Part shown: piece by piece, positions 53,801 to 64,000 of the stretch | How positions within the stretch are numbered: the stretch's first letter is position 1 | Layout: every line of letters starts with the position of its first letter | Source of the DNA: Paulinella micropora | Lineage: Eukaryota; Cercozoa; Imbricatea; Euglyphida; Paulinellidae | Length of the DNA: 64,000 nucleotides | Reading direction: 5' to 3' | NCBI GenBank assembly: GCA_019918135.1 | Contig: WBZZ01004760.1 | Location: forward strand, 1 to 64,000 | Program-made: the position numbers and the translations under genes | The notes under the pieces: model-generated | The model's input: only the letters and a program-made list of their open reading frames with translations | The model's database searches: none | What the model was told of the DNA's origin: nothing

Positions 53801-55260
53801 CGTCTATTTCGGTCTGCTTTTATCCGCGCCCTACAGCTGTCCTGCCTCCATAAGCCAAGGGGAAAAAAAACCTACCCGCCTTACCTACCTTATCAGTCTT
53901 ACCTACCTACGTGCCTACCATGAAAGTAAACGAAAGATCTAACGAATTCTGTAACGTGGCACGCGTGTATGCATCTTCAATCCACTCATCTCTACCTTAA
54001 GACTACCTCAAAATTTTCCTTTTTGATTCATTCTCGTTCCCTACTCTTTTTCTGCTTAGTTACACCTGCTTCCACAGCTGCCACAGCTGCTACTGCTGCT
54101 TGTGCTAGTGTTACTGCTGTTATTGTGCTGCTGCTGCTGCAACTACTGCTGCGGCTGCTACGAGTAGGCAGGAGTGAGCAGGAGTAGGAGTTGGAGTTGG
54201 AGTAGTAGCAGTTACATTAGGAGGAGAGTTGAGATGATGAAGAGGAAGAGGAGCAGTAGGAGTACGAGAGTAGAGTAGACTGGTTACATAGTAGTAGTAG
54301 TGGCAATCACATGAGGGGGAGATTTGAGATGATGAAGAGAAAGAGGAGTAGTAGGAGTACGGGAGTAGAGTAGGCTAGTTACATAGTAGTAGTTTGAGTA
54401 GGAGGAGGAAAGTAACAAGACGAGGATTAGGAAGTTGGAATAGCAGGAGGAAAGTAGCAAGACGAGGACTAGGAAGAAGAAGGAGGAGGAATAGGAAAGA
54501 GTAGAAAAGATGTGGAGGACTAGTTACATAGTAGTTGGAGTAGGAGGATGAAAGTAGCAAGACGAGGATTAGGAAGTTGGAGTAGGAGAAGGAAAGTAGC
54601 AAGACGAGGAGTAGGAAGAAGAAGAAGGAGGAGGAATAGGAAAGAGTAGAAAAGAGGTGGAGGAATAGGAGGATGAGGAAGAAGAGGAATCCTTGGAGGA
54701 GTAGGAGAAAGTGTCGAGGAGTGAAAGGAGGAGAAAAGAAGAAGTAGGAATAGGTAAAAAGAAAGAGGAGAAGTAAGAGGTGGAGGAATAGGGTGAGGAG
54801 CAAGAGGAGGACTAGGAAGAAGAGGAATCCTGGGGAAGAGTAGCAGCGACTAAGAGTACCAGTAGGAGTACAAGAAGTCTGAGTAAGAGGAGTAGGAGAA
54901 GGAGTAGAAGGGAAGGTAAGAGAACGAGGAAGGGAAAAGACAAGGAAGAGGAAGAAAAAGAGAACTACGAAGAGGAATAATAGAAATAGAGTAGGAAGAG
55001 GAGGAGTAAGAATAAGAAGAGAAGGAGAAGGGGTACGAGTAGGAGTAAGAGGAGGAGGAAGAGGAATAGAAAGAGGAGGCAAAAAAGAGATCGAGAGAAA
55101 GAGAGAGAGAGAGAGAGGAGAGCAGAGCAGAGGAGGGGAGTAGGAGGAGCGGGAGCAGTAGGAGTAGGTGGAGGAGCAGGAGAAGGAGGAGTACAAAATA
55201 TTAATAAGAGTGGCAGGAGGAGGGTAGCAATAGCAGCAGCCTCTTCTCTTACTCGTCTTC
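53801..55260. repeat. spacer, then purine-rich low-complexity DNA, no gene seen
   Basis: After ordinary spacer to about 54050 come CTG-rich and then AGGAGTAGGAGGA-type sequences for about 1.1 kb. A longer repeat is visible (ACATAGTAGT...GGAGGAAAGTAGCAAGACGAGGA about every 100-120 bp, 54380-54620). The long minus-strand Ser/Leu frame is compositional. Confidence 0.8.
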
Positions 55261-55305
55261 TCCTCTTCCTCCTCTTTCTCATATCTGTCTCCTCCTCTTA
55301 CTCCG

Positions 55306-55309
55306 AGGC

Positions 55310-55406
<97 letters not shown>

Positions 55407-55624
55407 ACCTACTCCTGCCCCTACTCTTACTTCTACTCCAACGCCAACAAGTCCTATGCCTACACGTCCTGCTCCTAATCACACTCGTAATACTCTTATT
55501 CTTATTCCTACTACTACAGCTACTCGTAGGCTAGTGCTGCTCTTGATATGCTGCTGCTGCTACTGCAAGCTGTTGCTGCTAGTGCTGCTGTTGCTTCTGT
55601 GCTGCTGCCGCTATTCTGCTGCGG

Positions 55625-55704
<80 letters not shown>

Positions 55705-55805
55705 ACTGCTGTTGCTACTGCAAGCTGCTGCTGGTGGTACTTGTGCTGCTGTTGTTCTATTGTTGCTTGTGTTACTGCCGCTGCAGCTATTACTTGCAGC
55801 AGAAA
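55306..55805 (+). repeat. trinucleotide microsatellites (CTA)n and (CTG)n
   Basis: (CTA)n of about 100 bp at 55306-55405, a second of about 60 bp at 55626-55685, and CTG-rich DNA around them. Poly-Tyr, poly-Thr or poly-Ser frames are artefacts. Confidence 0.95.
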
Positions 55806-55913
55806 ATGGTTGTAGCACCAACAACACTAACAGTAGCAGCAGCCGTAATATTAGTGTTCTCTAAAATATATGTGTCCTTTCCTTTCCATCTCCCTTTCAA
55901 ATTCTGAGGTGGG

Positions 55914-56920
55914 CGCTTGCAAAGGTAAGTCGATAGGTAGGTCGGTGGGTTGGTAGGTAGACAGGCTGGCAGGCAGTTAGGTAGGTAAGTAGGTAGGTCG
56001 GTCCCCATGCACGCAAGGACCGATAACATTACTTTCACGCCAAATAGTCGGTTGTGCACGATTAGCGCGCCATTGTTGCCGGGTCAGCGGCCAAACGATT
56101 TTTTTTTTCGCTCGTCGTGATTTTTTTTCCTGACACCATTTGCCCCCTCCCGGGTTTTCCCCAAAAGTTATGGAACAAATTTTTTCTGCCCCGCCCCCAC
56201 CCCACCCCAGGCATTCCCCGAAAATCAAGGAACAGATTTGTTCTGCACCCCCCCCCCCCCGGGCCTTCCCCGTAAATCAGGGGGAACACTTTTTGGCGGC
56301 CGAGGAGGAAAAATTTTCTTCTATGCGCGGGGTGGAATTGAAATTCCCGCCAACAGCGGAGGTGACAGGTGGGCGCGTGGAAAATCCAACCGTCCTCCTT
56401 CACGCAAGATTCAATTCGATTTTTTTCAAGCCCAACAGTCCGTTATGCACGACCAGCTCGCCAAAATCGCCGGGTCAGCGGCCAAACTACATTTTCTTTT
56501 GCTCGTCGTGATTTTTTTCCCTCTCACCATCCCCCCACCCCCCCCCCCCCCCTCCACACACACACACCACCCGGGGCCTGGGAGAATTTGTGGGTCTGAT
56601 TTTTTCCTGGCCCCCCCCCCCCCGGCCCTTCTCCCCGAAAACCGGGGAAACATTTTCTCTCTCTCTCTCTCTTTAACACCCCCCCCCCCCCCCCTCCCTG
56701 CCTTCCCCCGATTTTTGGGGGAAAGCTTCCTTGGTGGCAGACGAGAATTTTTTTCTATCTGAAAACCCCAACGCACGCAAGATTCGGTAAAATTCCTTTC
56801 ATGCCAAAGAGTCTGTTGTGCACAATTAGCGCGCCAAAATCGCCGGGGCAGCAACCAATGCTTTTTTTTGCGCTCGTCGTGGGTTTTTCTTTCTCCCTGC
56901 CACCGGTACCTTCACGAGAT
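55914..56920 (+). repeat. (GTAG)n patch, then satellite 2 array
   Basis: GGTAGGTAGGTCGGT repeats to about 56005, then three satellite 2 units with the GCCGGG(T/G)CAGC marker at about 56078, 56469 and 56842 (periods 391 and 373). Confidence 0.85.
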
Positions 56921-58017
56921 AAAAATTATGAATAAGTCTAAAAATATTGAGAGGGGGGGGGGCTGTATAATTTTACTGAAAAATAACAAATTCAATAATA
57001 TCTTTAAATTAGTTGTTAGACGTCACTACGGGCAACTGCAATATTCTCTTGAAAGTAATAGTGCCTATCAAAATTCAAGTGATTCAGTGCCGGAAGTACT
57101 CATGAACAATATTATTGATAGTTAGTTGTATTACTAATACTAATATTAAATATTAATAATAATAATTAATATTAATATATATTAATATTCTTGGTACACT
57201 GAATAACTTTGTGACAGAAACCGTGGCAGTATTGTGTAATAAGTTAATAGTGACCGTAGGCTACATCCGTGACGACAAGCATTGTGGTAACAACCGGTGA
57301 CACCGTGACAATGAAATTAAATAAATGACTTCAAAAATAATATAATCAAAAAACCCAGTGGTCCCAGGAGTCAAGGAGGCAGCTATTAATATATATTAAT
57401 ATTAATATATACTATTAATCATAGTATTTTCTATTAACCCTAGCGTTAATAGTAATAGCCTGATGTTAGTTTCACCCCCCCCCCCCCCCCTCCTTTCTCT
57501 CAGCTCGTCGAGTCTCTCTACCGTAGCCTTGGCAAGACTCTGCTGAAGTCAGTATTAACATTAATAGTTTCATTTCACTTGTCGCGGCAAGGCTTTTCGT
57601 GATTCAAGTCCTCCACGCGGCTGGCTTCACTGAGTGCTCATTGAGGGTCGGAGTGCTCTGGTCAAATATTGAGAAGACTCCGTCAAAGCAACTAAGCCGA
57701 AAATTGATCTAGGCTTCAGTGAATTTTGCATTCTAAGAAGGCTGCTTTGAACTGATCATAGTGAAGTCAACTTATGATTTTCGAATCCTGCGTCATCCGA
57801 GACTGCTTATGACAGCTCTCATGATGAGCTTGCCCGCGGCTGGTACCCAAGTTAATCCGAGTCGAAGTGACCGTAAGAGAAAATCATGCTTACGACCGCA
57901 GAACCCACAGAGTAGTATATAAACATGCGATAGATCGTTCAAAGGAGCAGCCCGTGAGCAAAAACATGCTAACTATTTGGTTCAAAGTGTGGTGAATACA
58001 TTTATGGGTGTAGATGT
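56921..58017. other. AT-rich spacer, no gene seen
   Basis: ATTAATATTAATAT strings at 57120-57200 and 57385-57440, a poly-C run at 57475-57490, and otherwise unique-looking sequence with several near-repeated CTTATGA and GAAGTC strings. No coding signal. Confidence 0.5.
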
Positions 58018-59095
58018 AGGTATGTAAGAACGTATGTATGTAAGTATGTATGCATGTATGTGTATATACGTGCATGTCTGTCTGTATGTATGTTTGTTTG
58101 TGTGTATGTATGTATGTTTATATGTATATATGTATGTATGTACGTAGCATGTTTATTTATGTTTATTTATGTATGTATGTTTACGTCGGTATGTATATAT
58201 GTATGTACGTATGTTTATGTATGTACATGCGTATGTATGTATGTATGTATGTATGTATGTATATGTATATGTATGTATATGCATGTATGTATTTATGTAT
58301 ATGTATCTATCTAGGTATGTAGGTATGTATGTATTTATGTATATGTATCTATGTAGGTATGTAGGTATGTGTGTGTGCACGTCTTTGTATGCATGTATGT
58401 ACGTGTGTATGTATGAACGTACCATAGTGTATGTATGTATCTATGTATGTGTATGTATGTATGTATGTATGTTTGCATGTATGTATGTATGTATGTATAT
58501 AGGTATATATGTATGATATGTATGTATGTATGTATGTATGATGTATGTATGATATGTATGGATGGTATGTATATGGATGGATGGTATGTGTGTAATAACT
58601 ATGTCTCTTGTAGGTAGAAAGGTATGTATGTCTATATTATGTATGAATTTATGTATGTATGTATGTATGCATATCTATGTATCTATGTATGTATGTATGT
58701 ATGTATGTATGTATGTACGTTTGTGTGTATGTATGTATTTATGCATGTATGCATTTATGTATGTATGTAATTAGTATGTAATTAGTATGTATTTATGTAT
58801 TAAGTGTATGCAATATATGTATGTATGCATGTATGCATGTATGAACGTATGTATGTAGGCATGCGTGTGTGTGCATGTATGCATGCATGTACATACATAT
58901 GTACATGCACATACATATGTACATGTATAGACATGCATACATACATACATACATACATGCATGCATACATGCATGCACATACATACATACATACAAACAT
59001 ACATACATACGTACATACAAACATACATACATACAAAAAAACATAACCATACATATATACATAAATACATACATACAAACATACAAACATGCATA
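58018..59095. repeat. large (TGTA)n / (CATA)n inverted microsatellite
   Basis: About 850 bp of TATG/TGTA repeat turns into about 215 bp of CATA repeat at about 58870-58930. The turning point is ACATACATATGTACATG. Single strands could fold into a very long hairpin. Frames of poly-Tyr/Met/Cys or His/Ile are artefacts. Confidence 0.93.
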
Positions 59096-59399
59096 CAAAC
59101 AAACTGAAAGCGGTAACAAGAGCAGCCCGCATATTCGACATAAAAGACGATACATCGTTTGGCAAAGAAGCATGCCCACGGACCGGCAGGGGACGTAGAG
59201 AAGGCCAACTTAGCTTGAATCGACTACTACTACTACTACTAGGCTAGGCTAGTAAGGGTAACTGTTTTTTCTTATTCAGCCAACGGGAAAAACGATAAAA
59301 ATAACCCGATAATGATGCAGTGTTTGCAATCACAACTGCGTTAAATTTATGTTTTAACCCGAATTACAGCTTCAACATAAGAGTGGAGAGCAGAACGTA
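59096..59399. other. short unique region, no gene seen
   Basis: A coding-like stretch (AARIFDIKDDTSFGKEACP in one frame, 59125-59180) is too short to name. A (CTA)n patch and GGCTAGGCTAG follow. It may hold the 3' region of the gene to the right. Confidence 0.4.
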
Positions 59400-60368
59400 T
59401 TACACAAATCGCAAAACACGAGGCTTTTTTGATTTAACTAGGTAATCCTGATCCACTGTTTTGGTCAGAACTCTGTCGGTCTTCTCTAACTCATCAATCA
59501 CAGGATGAGTTTCTCCTGCTGCCTTAATGCTTTTTTCCATCTCTGCCTTCCCCTCCTCCAAGGCCTTTATTTCCATTGTAAAAAAATGAAATATACCACT
59601 CGAGTTTTTCGAACCCAGATTGGTCTTCATTTTTGTTACATCGACTGCCTCCTGACCAGTCGCGAGGAATCTGGCCGTTGCTCTTGGGTTTGTGTACTGG
59701 AGGTAACCCTCACATCGTGGGCAGTATGTACGTTCCCAAATCAGGGTTTGAGTGTACACCCCAAAGATAGCATCGAGTAATTCAAGGTGGGTGTGTGTGT
59801 CCCCAAACTTGATATGCTGTATATTCTTTCTCTCTTCTGGATCAGAGACCAGTTTGCCGAGGAGCTGTGCTGTGTTTGATAATAGGATATAGACATCCTT
59901 TTTAGCACGACTTTTCTCTCTTCTTTGATCCTGAGGGATCCACACATAGGTATCCTTCTCTACCCCCATCTTGTTATCAAACTCTTTTTTAGTGAGGTCA
60001 TAGTGGTCTTGCACCCACTGTTGTTCCTCCACTGTGATCTCCTCTCCATCACTATGAATCAAGTCGATCATTTTTCGTCCTCCTCCTCCCGTGTAGGCAG
60101 GTGGTAAGGGATTACCATATGCTCCTCCTCCTCCCGTCTCTTCTTGTTCAAATCCTCCTTCATCTTCGTCTCCTCCATATCTTCCTTCATCCTCCCAGCC
60201 CTCTTCTACTCCTCCTCCTACTCCTTCATCTCCTCCTCCTTCATTCAATCCTCCTCCTCCTCCTTCATTCAATCCTCTTCCTCCTCCTCCTCCTCCTCCT
60301 GCTTCTTCTTCTTCTCTTCTTTGATCTGCCTCCGAGAATTCACTCACTTCGGCGGTCTCTGTCGACAT
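59400..60368 (-). CDS. hypothetical protein with acidic Gly-rich N-terminus
   Basis: 322 residues from a clear ATG (MSTETAEVSEFSEAD). Residues about 20-95 are low-complexity Gly/Glu (EEEEAGGGGGGGRG and similar). Then comes a compact-looking part: MIDLIHSDGEEITVEEQQWV, YVWIPQDQRREKSRAKKDVY, a CPRCEGYL Cys pair, and a helical end with a basic tail (KSKKPRVLRFV). No known family recognised. It is the best candidate for a genuine non-mobile gene in the window, but an accessory protein of an unknown transposon is also possible. No intron is needed. Confidence 0.5.
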   Translation of the reverse strand: MSTETAEVSEFSEADQRREEEEAGGGGGGGRGLNEGGGGGLNEGGGDEGVGGGVEEGWEDEGRYGGDEDEGGFEQEETGGGGAYGNPLPPAYTGGGGRKMIDLIHSDGEEITVEEQQWVQDHYDLTKKEFDNKMGVEKDTYVWIPQDQRREKSRAKKDVYILLSNTAQLLGKLVSDPEERKNIQHIKFGDTHTHLELLDAIFGVYTQTLIWERTYCPRCEGYLQYTNPRATARFLATGQEAVDVTKMKTNLGSKNSSGIFHFFTMEIKALEEGKAEMEKSIKAAGETHPVIDELEKTDRVLTKTVDQDYLVKSKKPRVLRFV

Positions 60369-61154
60369 GATGTCGTAGTAGTGATCAACAGGAGGACAGT
60401 GTCAGCTCCTATGTTTGGTTTTTGTTCGTTTGTGTTCTGTTCCTCCTTCAGTCGATTGACTAGTGAAGAGAGAAACTAATAGAGAGGGTAGGATAAGATT
60501 CCCTGTCCTCTATGAAACACTGTTTGTATGTTTGTTTTTGTTTGAGAAAAATAGTCTTTGAGACTTTCTCCGATTTCTTGTTCTCCTTACTCAGATTACT
60601 TTCTCCTCCTTCTTTTCTATATTGTATCTAGTATGAGGCACTTGGACCTACACACAGATAGTAATAGAGAAGCTAGAAAAGCTCTCCTTGAGAAGTCGAC
60701 AGTCGGTCGGATAGGTTCTCAGACCTACCTTTAGAAAACGATCAGAGATTTGCAAAAATACTCTGACGTATGTGTGAGATAATGCAGATAAATGCACAAA
60801 CTAGAAGGGTAGAGTGTTGTGCTCCTGTCCCTATGCTTGTTTGTGTTTTGTGTGTGTTCCTTCACTCTTCTGTCCACCTCCTTCTTCTTGGTCTCTGTAT
60901 GAGAACAGCAAGAACGACAGAGAGTTTGTATCTGATGTCTCCTTGTGAGCACACAGATACTGATTGGGCTAGAGGGTACGAGACACCTGCTTGAGACCAA
61001 TCAAATTATTTGTTTTGTGAAAGAGTTATGGGGGAGCTGTGTTGGAGTATTTGTTTTCGTCTGACGTCCCCGTGTGAGACAGGTCAGTGAAAATTCACTC
61101 TGTTGCCTGTGTGGCAAAGCAGAAAGAAATCACCCTAGTGATGTGGACTCCAAA
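60369..61154. other. upstream region of the orphan gene, nothing recognised
   Basis: Mixed sequence. Two stretches (60410-60480 and 60825-60900) share TTTGTGTTYTGTTCCT-like blocks and may be an old duplication. No gene seen. Confidence 0.4.
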
Positions 61155-61391
61155 TGTAATGCCCCCAACGATAGCTCGTAAAAAGTCGGTAATACAACCA
61201 AACACAGTCATCAAGAATGAGAATGATGTCTCGTTGTATTAGCTCAGTGAAGCCAAAAAGGAAAACGGCAACAGACCAGGAATAAAATGACATCAGGTCC
61301 AATCCGGACAAATAATACTGAAAAACAAGCTGGTGCACCTGTCACCAGGAAAAGGTATTTTTTCCCGGCTATCCGGGGGGTGATGCCTACA
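61155..61391 (-). repeat. dispersed repeat R1, inverted copy
   Basis: Partner of 5489-5735. It ends at TGATGCCTACA, where a GA microsatellite begins. The shared peptide start MMSRCISSVKPKRK reads on the plus strand here. Confidence 0.75.
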
Positions 61392-61392
61392 G

Positions 61393-61502
61393 AGAGAGTG
61401 AACTTGAAGAGAGAGAGAGAGCCTCGGAGAGACTCGGAGCCTGAGAGCATCGGAAAGAGAGAGATCGGAGCCGGAGAGAGAAGAGAGAGAGAGAGAGAGA
61501 GC

Positions 61503-61537
<35 letters not shown>

Positions 61538-61541
61538 AGAG

Positions 61542-61582
<41 letters not shown>

Positions 61583-61600
61583 GAGTCAGAAAGAGAGACT

Positions 61601-61656
<56 letters not shown>

Positions 61657-61662
61657 AAGAGA
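61393..61662 (+). repeat. (GA)n microsatellite with short interruptions
   Basis: GAGAGA tracts broken by GCCTCGGAGA, GAGCCAGAGTCC and similar short words. Not coding. Confidence 0.96.
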
Positions 61663-63107
61663 TTTTGCCTCCGTTTTCAACTCATCATGAGTCACTAATG
61701 AACATAGACTTACATATGACTTTCAAACTTTTGGCACCGACGAGGCCAACTGGGGGGAGGGGGGGGGGACATGATAATATGAAGTCGGAATCAATGGATT
61801 TGAATCAAGTGTAAATGAAGCTATCAATAGCTGACTGAGGGTAGTCTAGACTCACCGTGCCACTAGCTAGGTGGCGGGGGGACAAGTATGATGAGTGAAT
61901 TTTGTCCGAGGGGAGGGGTCTAGTCACAGACCATCACTCGAGGGCGGGTATTAATAATTTTCACATTTTATCCCGATTTGGTTCGGCTGTTCTTAACTCC
62001 GGCGACTTCTCGCGCACCCTGACGAGGGCACGCTCGAGGGGATTATGCCGACCCACCGTGGGCCCGGTATATAATGGCATTACTCTATGTTCAGGTCTGT
62101 CGGTTAAGCTTGGCTTCAACTTGGAAAGTACAGAGTCCGTCTACGTTTACGTATTCCTCAGTCTTCATGTCGTTAGCTATAGATAGTTGTTATATTATTA
62201 AATACTGAGTCACTAACACAATACATGACATACACAACTGATTTTTTGAGTGAGCAGTAGGCCAAGACAAGTACTATCATTATTAATAGTAAATTAAAAA
62301 AAAAAATTGTAAAAAAATCTATTTTAGTTTAAACGCAGATTTGCGCCCCGATTTCACAAACTTTATTAGCATGCTATCTACATGCTATCTACATATGACC
62401 TTCTACGGGAAGCGCTTCCAAATTTTATTTTTGAACTATAGTGATGGCACTCATAGATGTAAATACTTATTGTTCATACATATATATTATCATATTAATC
62501 ATGATTACATATTTATGCTATCAGAACAAGTGAAAGAGATTTTCCTTAGTTTACAACTTCCTATCAGAACAAGTGAAAGAGTTAGCACTACTTCTACAAA
62601 ACGCTTCCTTAGTTCTATGTCAACGAACTAATTGCGGCATAAGTGCTCAGATTAAATAAAGTGATGCTGCGAGCCTACGGTAAATATGACTTGACTACTA
62701 TTAACTATTGCGAATTCTCTGTACAATGCGGGCCACCGAAAACATATTGGCAAGTGCTCTCATATCGAAAACATACTGGCAAATGCTCGAAAATAAAAGT
62801 GTGTTTGCATGAAACGAAACTGACACAGACTTTAAAGAAAACAATGTCGCAAAAACGATAACGATAGAGAGATGATGTGAACAAATTGATTCACCGCATG
62901 TTCGGACCTTGTATACATGGTACGAAGGCAGTTTGTTTGGGGAAAAGAAATAAATATGACTAGTATACATCTTGCCATGATCTGACTTAATTCTTTCCAT
63001 GAACTAAGAGGTGCATGTGAATAATTCTAACTCACGATGACATGACATGGTCTAAAGTATACATGTTTGGTATCGTTCGTTACAGCTCACCGAGCATGAT
63101 ACTATGA
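61663..63107. other. spacer, no gene seen; short direct repeats
   Basis: Two pairs of direct repeats: CTATCAGAACAAGTGAAAGAG at 62519 and 62563, and CGAAAACATAYTGGCAARTGC at about 62737 and 62766. TTCTACGGGAAGCGCTTCCAA at about 62401 matches the Copia 3' region at 16434. This may be a worn remnant of a related LTR element. Confidence 0.5.
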
Positions 63108-63109
63108 AC

Positions 63110-63154
<45 letters not shown>

Positions 63155-63302
63155 CAGTAGCAGCAGCAGTAGTAGTAGTAGTTGTAGTAGTAGCAGTAGT
63201 AGTAGTAGTAGTAGTAGTAGTGACTACTTTCGAATGGCCAAATCGTCAAACGAGGAGGAGGAGGAGGAGGAGGAAGAAGAAGAAGAAGAAGAAGAAGAAG
63301 AA
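63108..63302 (+). repeat. (AGT)n and (GAG)n/(GAA)n microsatellites
   Basis: (AGT)n with AGC interruptions at 63110-63220, then GAGGAGGAG and GAAGAAGAA at 63253-63300. Confidence 0.95.
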
Positions 63303-63457
63303 CGTTTACAGAGAAAAATCAAGAGTCAAAGTAGGAAAATATGAAAGGGGGGGCAGCGGTGGCAGGCTGAGGTTTCTTCATTGCATCTTGATGCGTCCCA
63401 AAATGTCGCTTCAAGCTCTTTCATAGAGAATGCTTCTTCTGTCTGCCGGATCCGACC

Positions 63458-63991
63458 TCAGCCCGGTGAGAGTGGGTAAAGGGGAGGAGAGATAGGAAGA
63501 GTGGGGTGACGAGAGCGAGGAGTGGGGTGACCAGACTGAGGAGGGCTGGAGTTGCGAGAGCCATGAGGAGTGGGTTTGCGAGAGCCATGAGGAGTGGGGT
63601 CACGAGAGCAAGGAGGGCTGGCCCAGGGGTGGCGAGAGCGAGGAGAAGTGGGGTGACTAAGTGCATGAGGGCGAGCCTGAGCGGGAGAATCCGATGGAGG
63701 CCGAGGCGCGGGCCAATTTTGACAATGTCCGGTAGCTGGAAGAAAAGCGTGGGTCTCAATCATTTCAACAGAAGTGGCAACTAGCGCAGGACCCGGAGGT
63801 GGAGATGGTGGGACATCTTCCATTTGACGCTGACTGAAGCGTGTCGCTTCAAACTCGTTGTCGGGTCGTAAGCGTGGTGAGTTCCTCGTCGTTACACAAT
63901 TGACATTTTGCTCCGCCTGCTCTGCGGCCAAAAATATGGTTCGAAACTGCGACTGTTCCCCAACCTGCTTGGTATCGTGCTGCTGGTCCAA
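63458..63991 (-). other. Pro-rich open frame running toward the right edge, coding status unclear
   Basis: Open from beyond the window edge through RPDNEFEATRFSQRQMEDVP to a Pro/Ser/His-rich end with repeated PTPHGSRKP units. The DNA there is a degenerate minisatellite of about 27 bp (GCGAGAGCCATGAGGAGTGGG). The N-terminal part has ordinary composition, so a gag-like or host protein entering from the right is possible. No ATG at its visible start. Confidence 0.3.
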
Positions 63992-64000
63992 AGTCGTGCT

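Noticed and set aside
54375-55196. 273-codon Ser/Leu/Phe minus-strand frame
   Set aside because: Arises from purine-rich GGAGGA/GTAGGA repeats; no stops can occur in that composition.
58050-58774. Repeated Tyr-Met-Cys-Val frames
   Set aside because: Translation of the TGTA tetranucleotide array.

Overview
The window looks like a gene-poor, repeat-dominated piece of a eukaryotic nuclear genome, probably a protist or alga, though no species can be named. Reasons: GT-AG introns in a piggyBac transposase, Ty3/Gypsy and Ty1/Copia LTR elements, a Polinton-type virus, TTAGGG-like minisatellite DNA, and very abundant microsatellites and homopolymer-rich satellites. I found no convincing host housekeeping gene, tRNA or rRNA. 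The only host-type candidate gene is an orphan reading frame at 59.4-60.4 kb.

Layout. 0-4.7 kb: the inner part of a broken and rearranged Gypsy element that runs off the left edge. 5.5-5.7 kb: one copy of a dispersed sequence whose inverted partner lies at 61.2-61.4 kb. 6.03-8.89 kb: a complete-looking piggyBac DNA transposon with perfect 14-bp ends, TTAA target duplications and a three-exon transposase. 9.0-9.4 kb: pyrimidine microsatellites. 9.4-16.9 kb: a young but broken Copia element with near-identical LTRs. 17-18.5 kb: dispersed repeats and a foldback element. 18.5-23.0 kb: a tandem array of about 1.08-kb satellite units. 23-25 kb: CA-type microsatellites and flanking repeats.

24,992-45,910: the main feature, a 20.9-kb Polinton / Polinton-like virus set in a CA microsatellite. 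It has terminal inverted repeats of about 366 bp starting 5'-AG. It carries protein-primed DNA polymerase B, rve integrase, double-jelly-roll major capsid, penton-type minor capsid, packaging ATPase, an adenain-like protease fused to a coiled-coil protein, a two-TM membrane protein, a phage-like tail fibre with an S74 chaperone domain, paired zinc-finger genes at the two ends, and several unknown proteins. Replication genes occupy the left third (+ strand), the virion module the middle (- strand), and integration genes the right end. It is a fossil: several genes are whole, but roughly ten breaks are spread over the others. Its intergenic spaces hold a striking family of double-hairpin modules whose stems vary in sequence but keep their pairing.

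45.9-64 kb: a TTAGGG/GTA minisatellite, a second satellite family rich in poly-C and poly-G (47.4-49.6, 53.4-53.8 and 56.0-56.9 kb), a small non-autonomous element with piggyBac-like ends (50,703-51,412) for which a related empty site exists near 17.45 kb, CA arrays, a 25-bp minisatellite, trinucleotide and tetranucleotide arrays, the orphan gene, and low-information DNA to the right edge.
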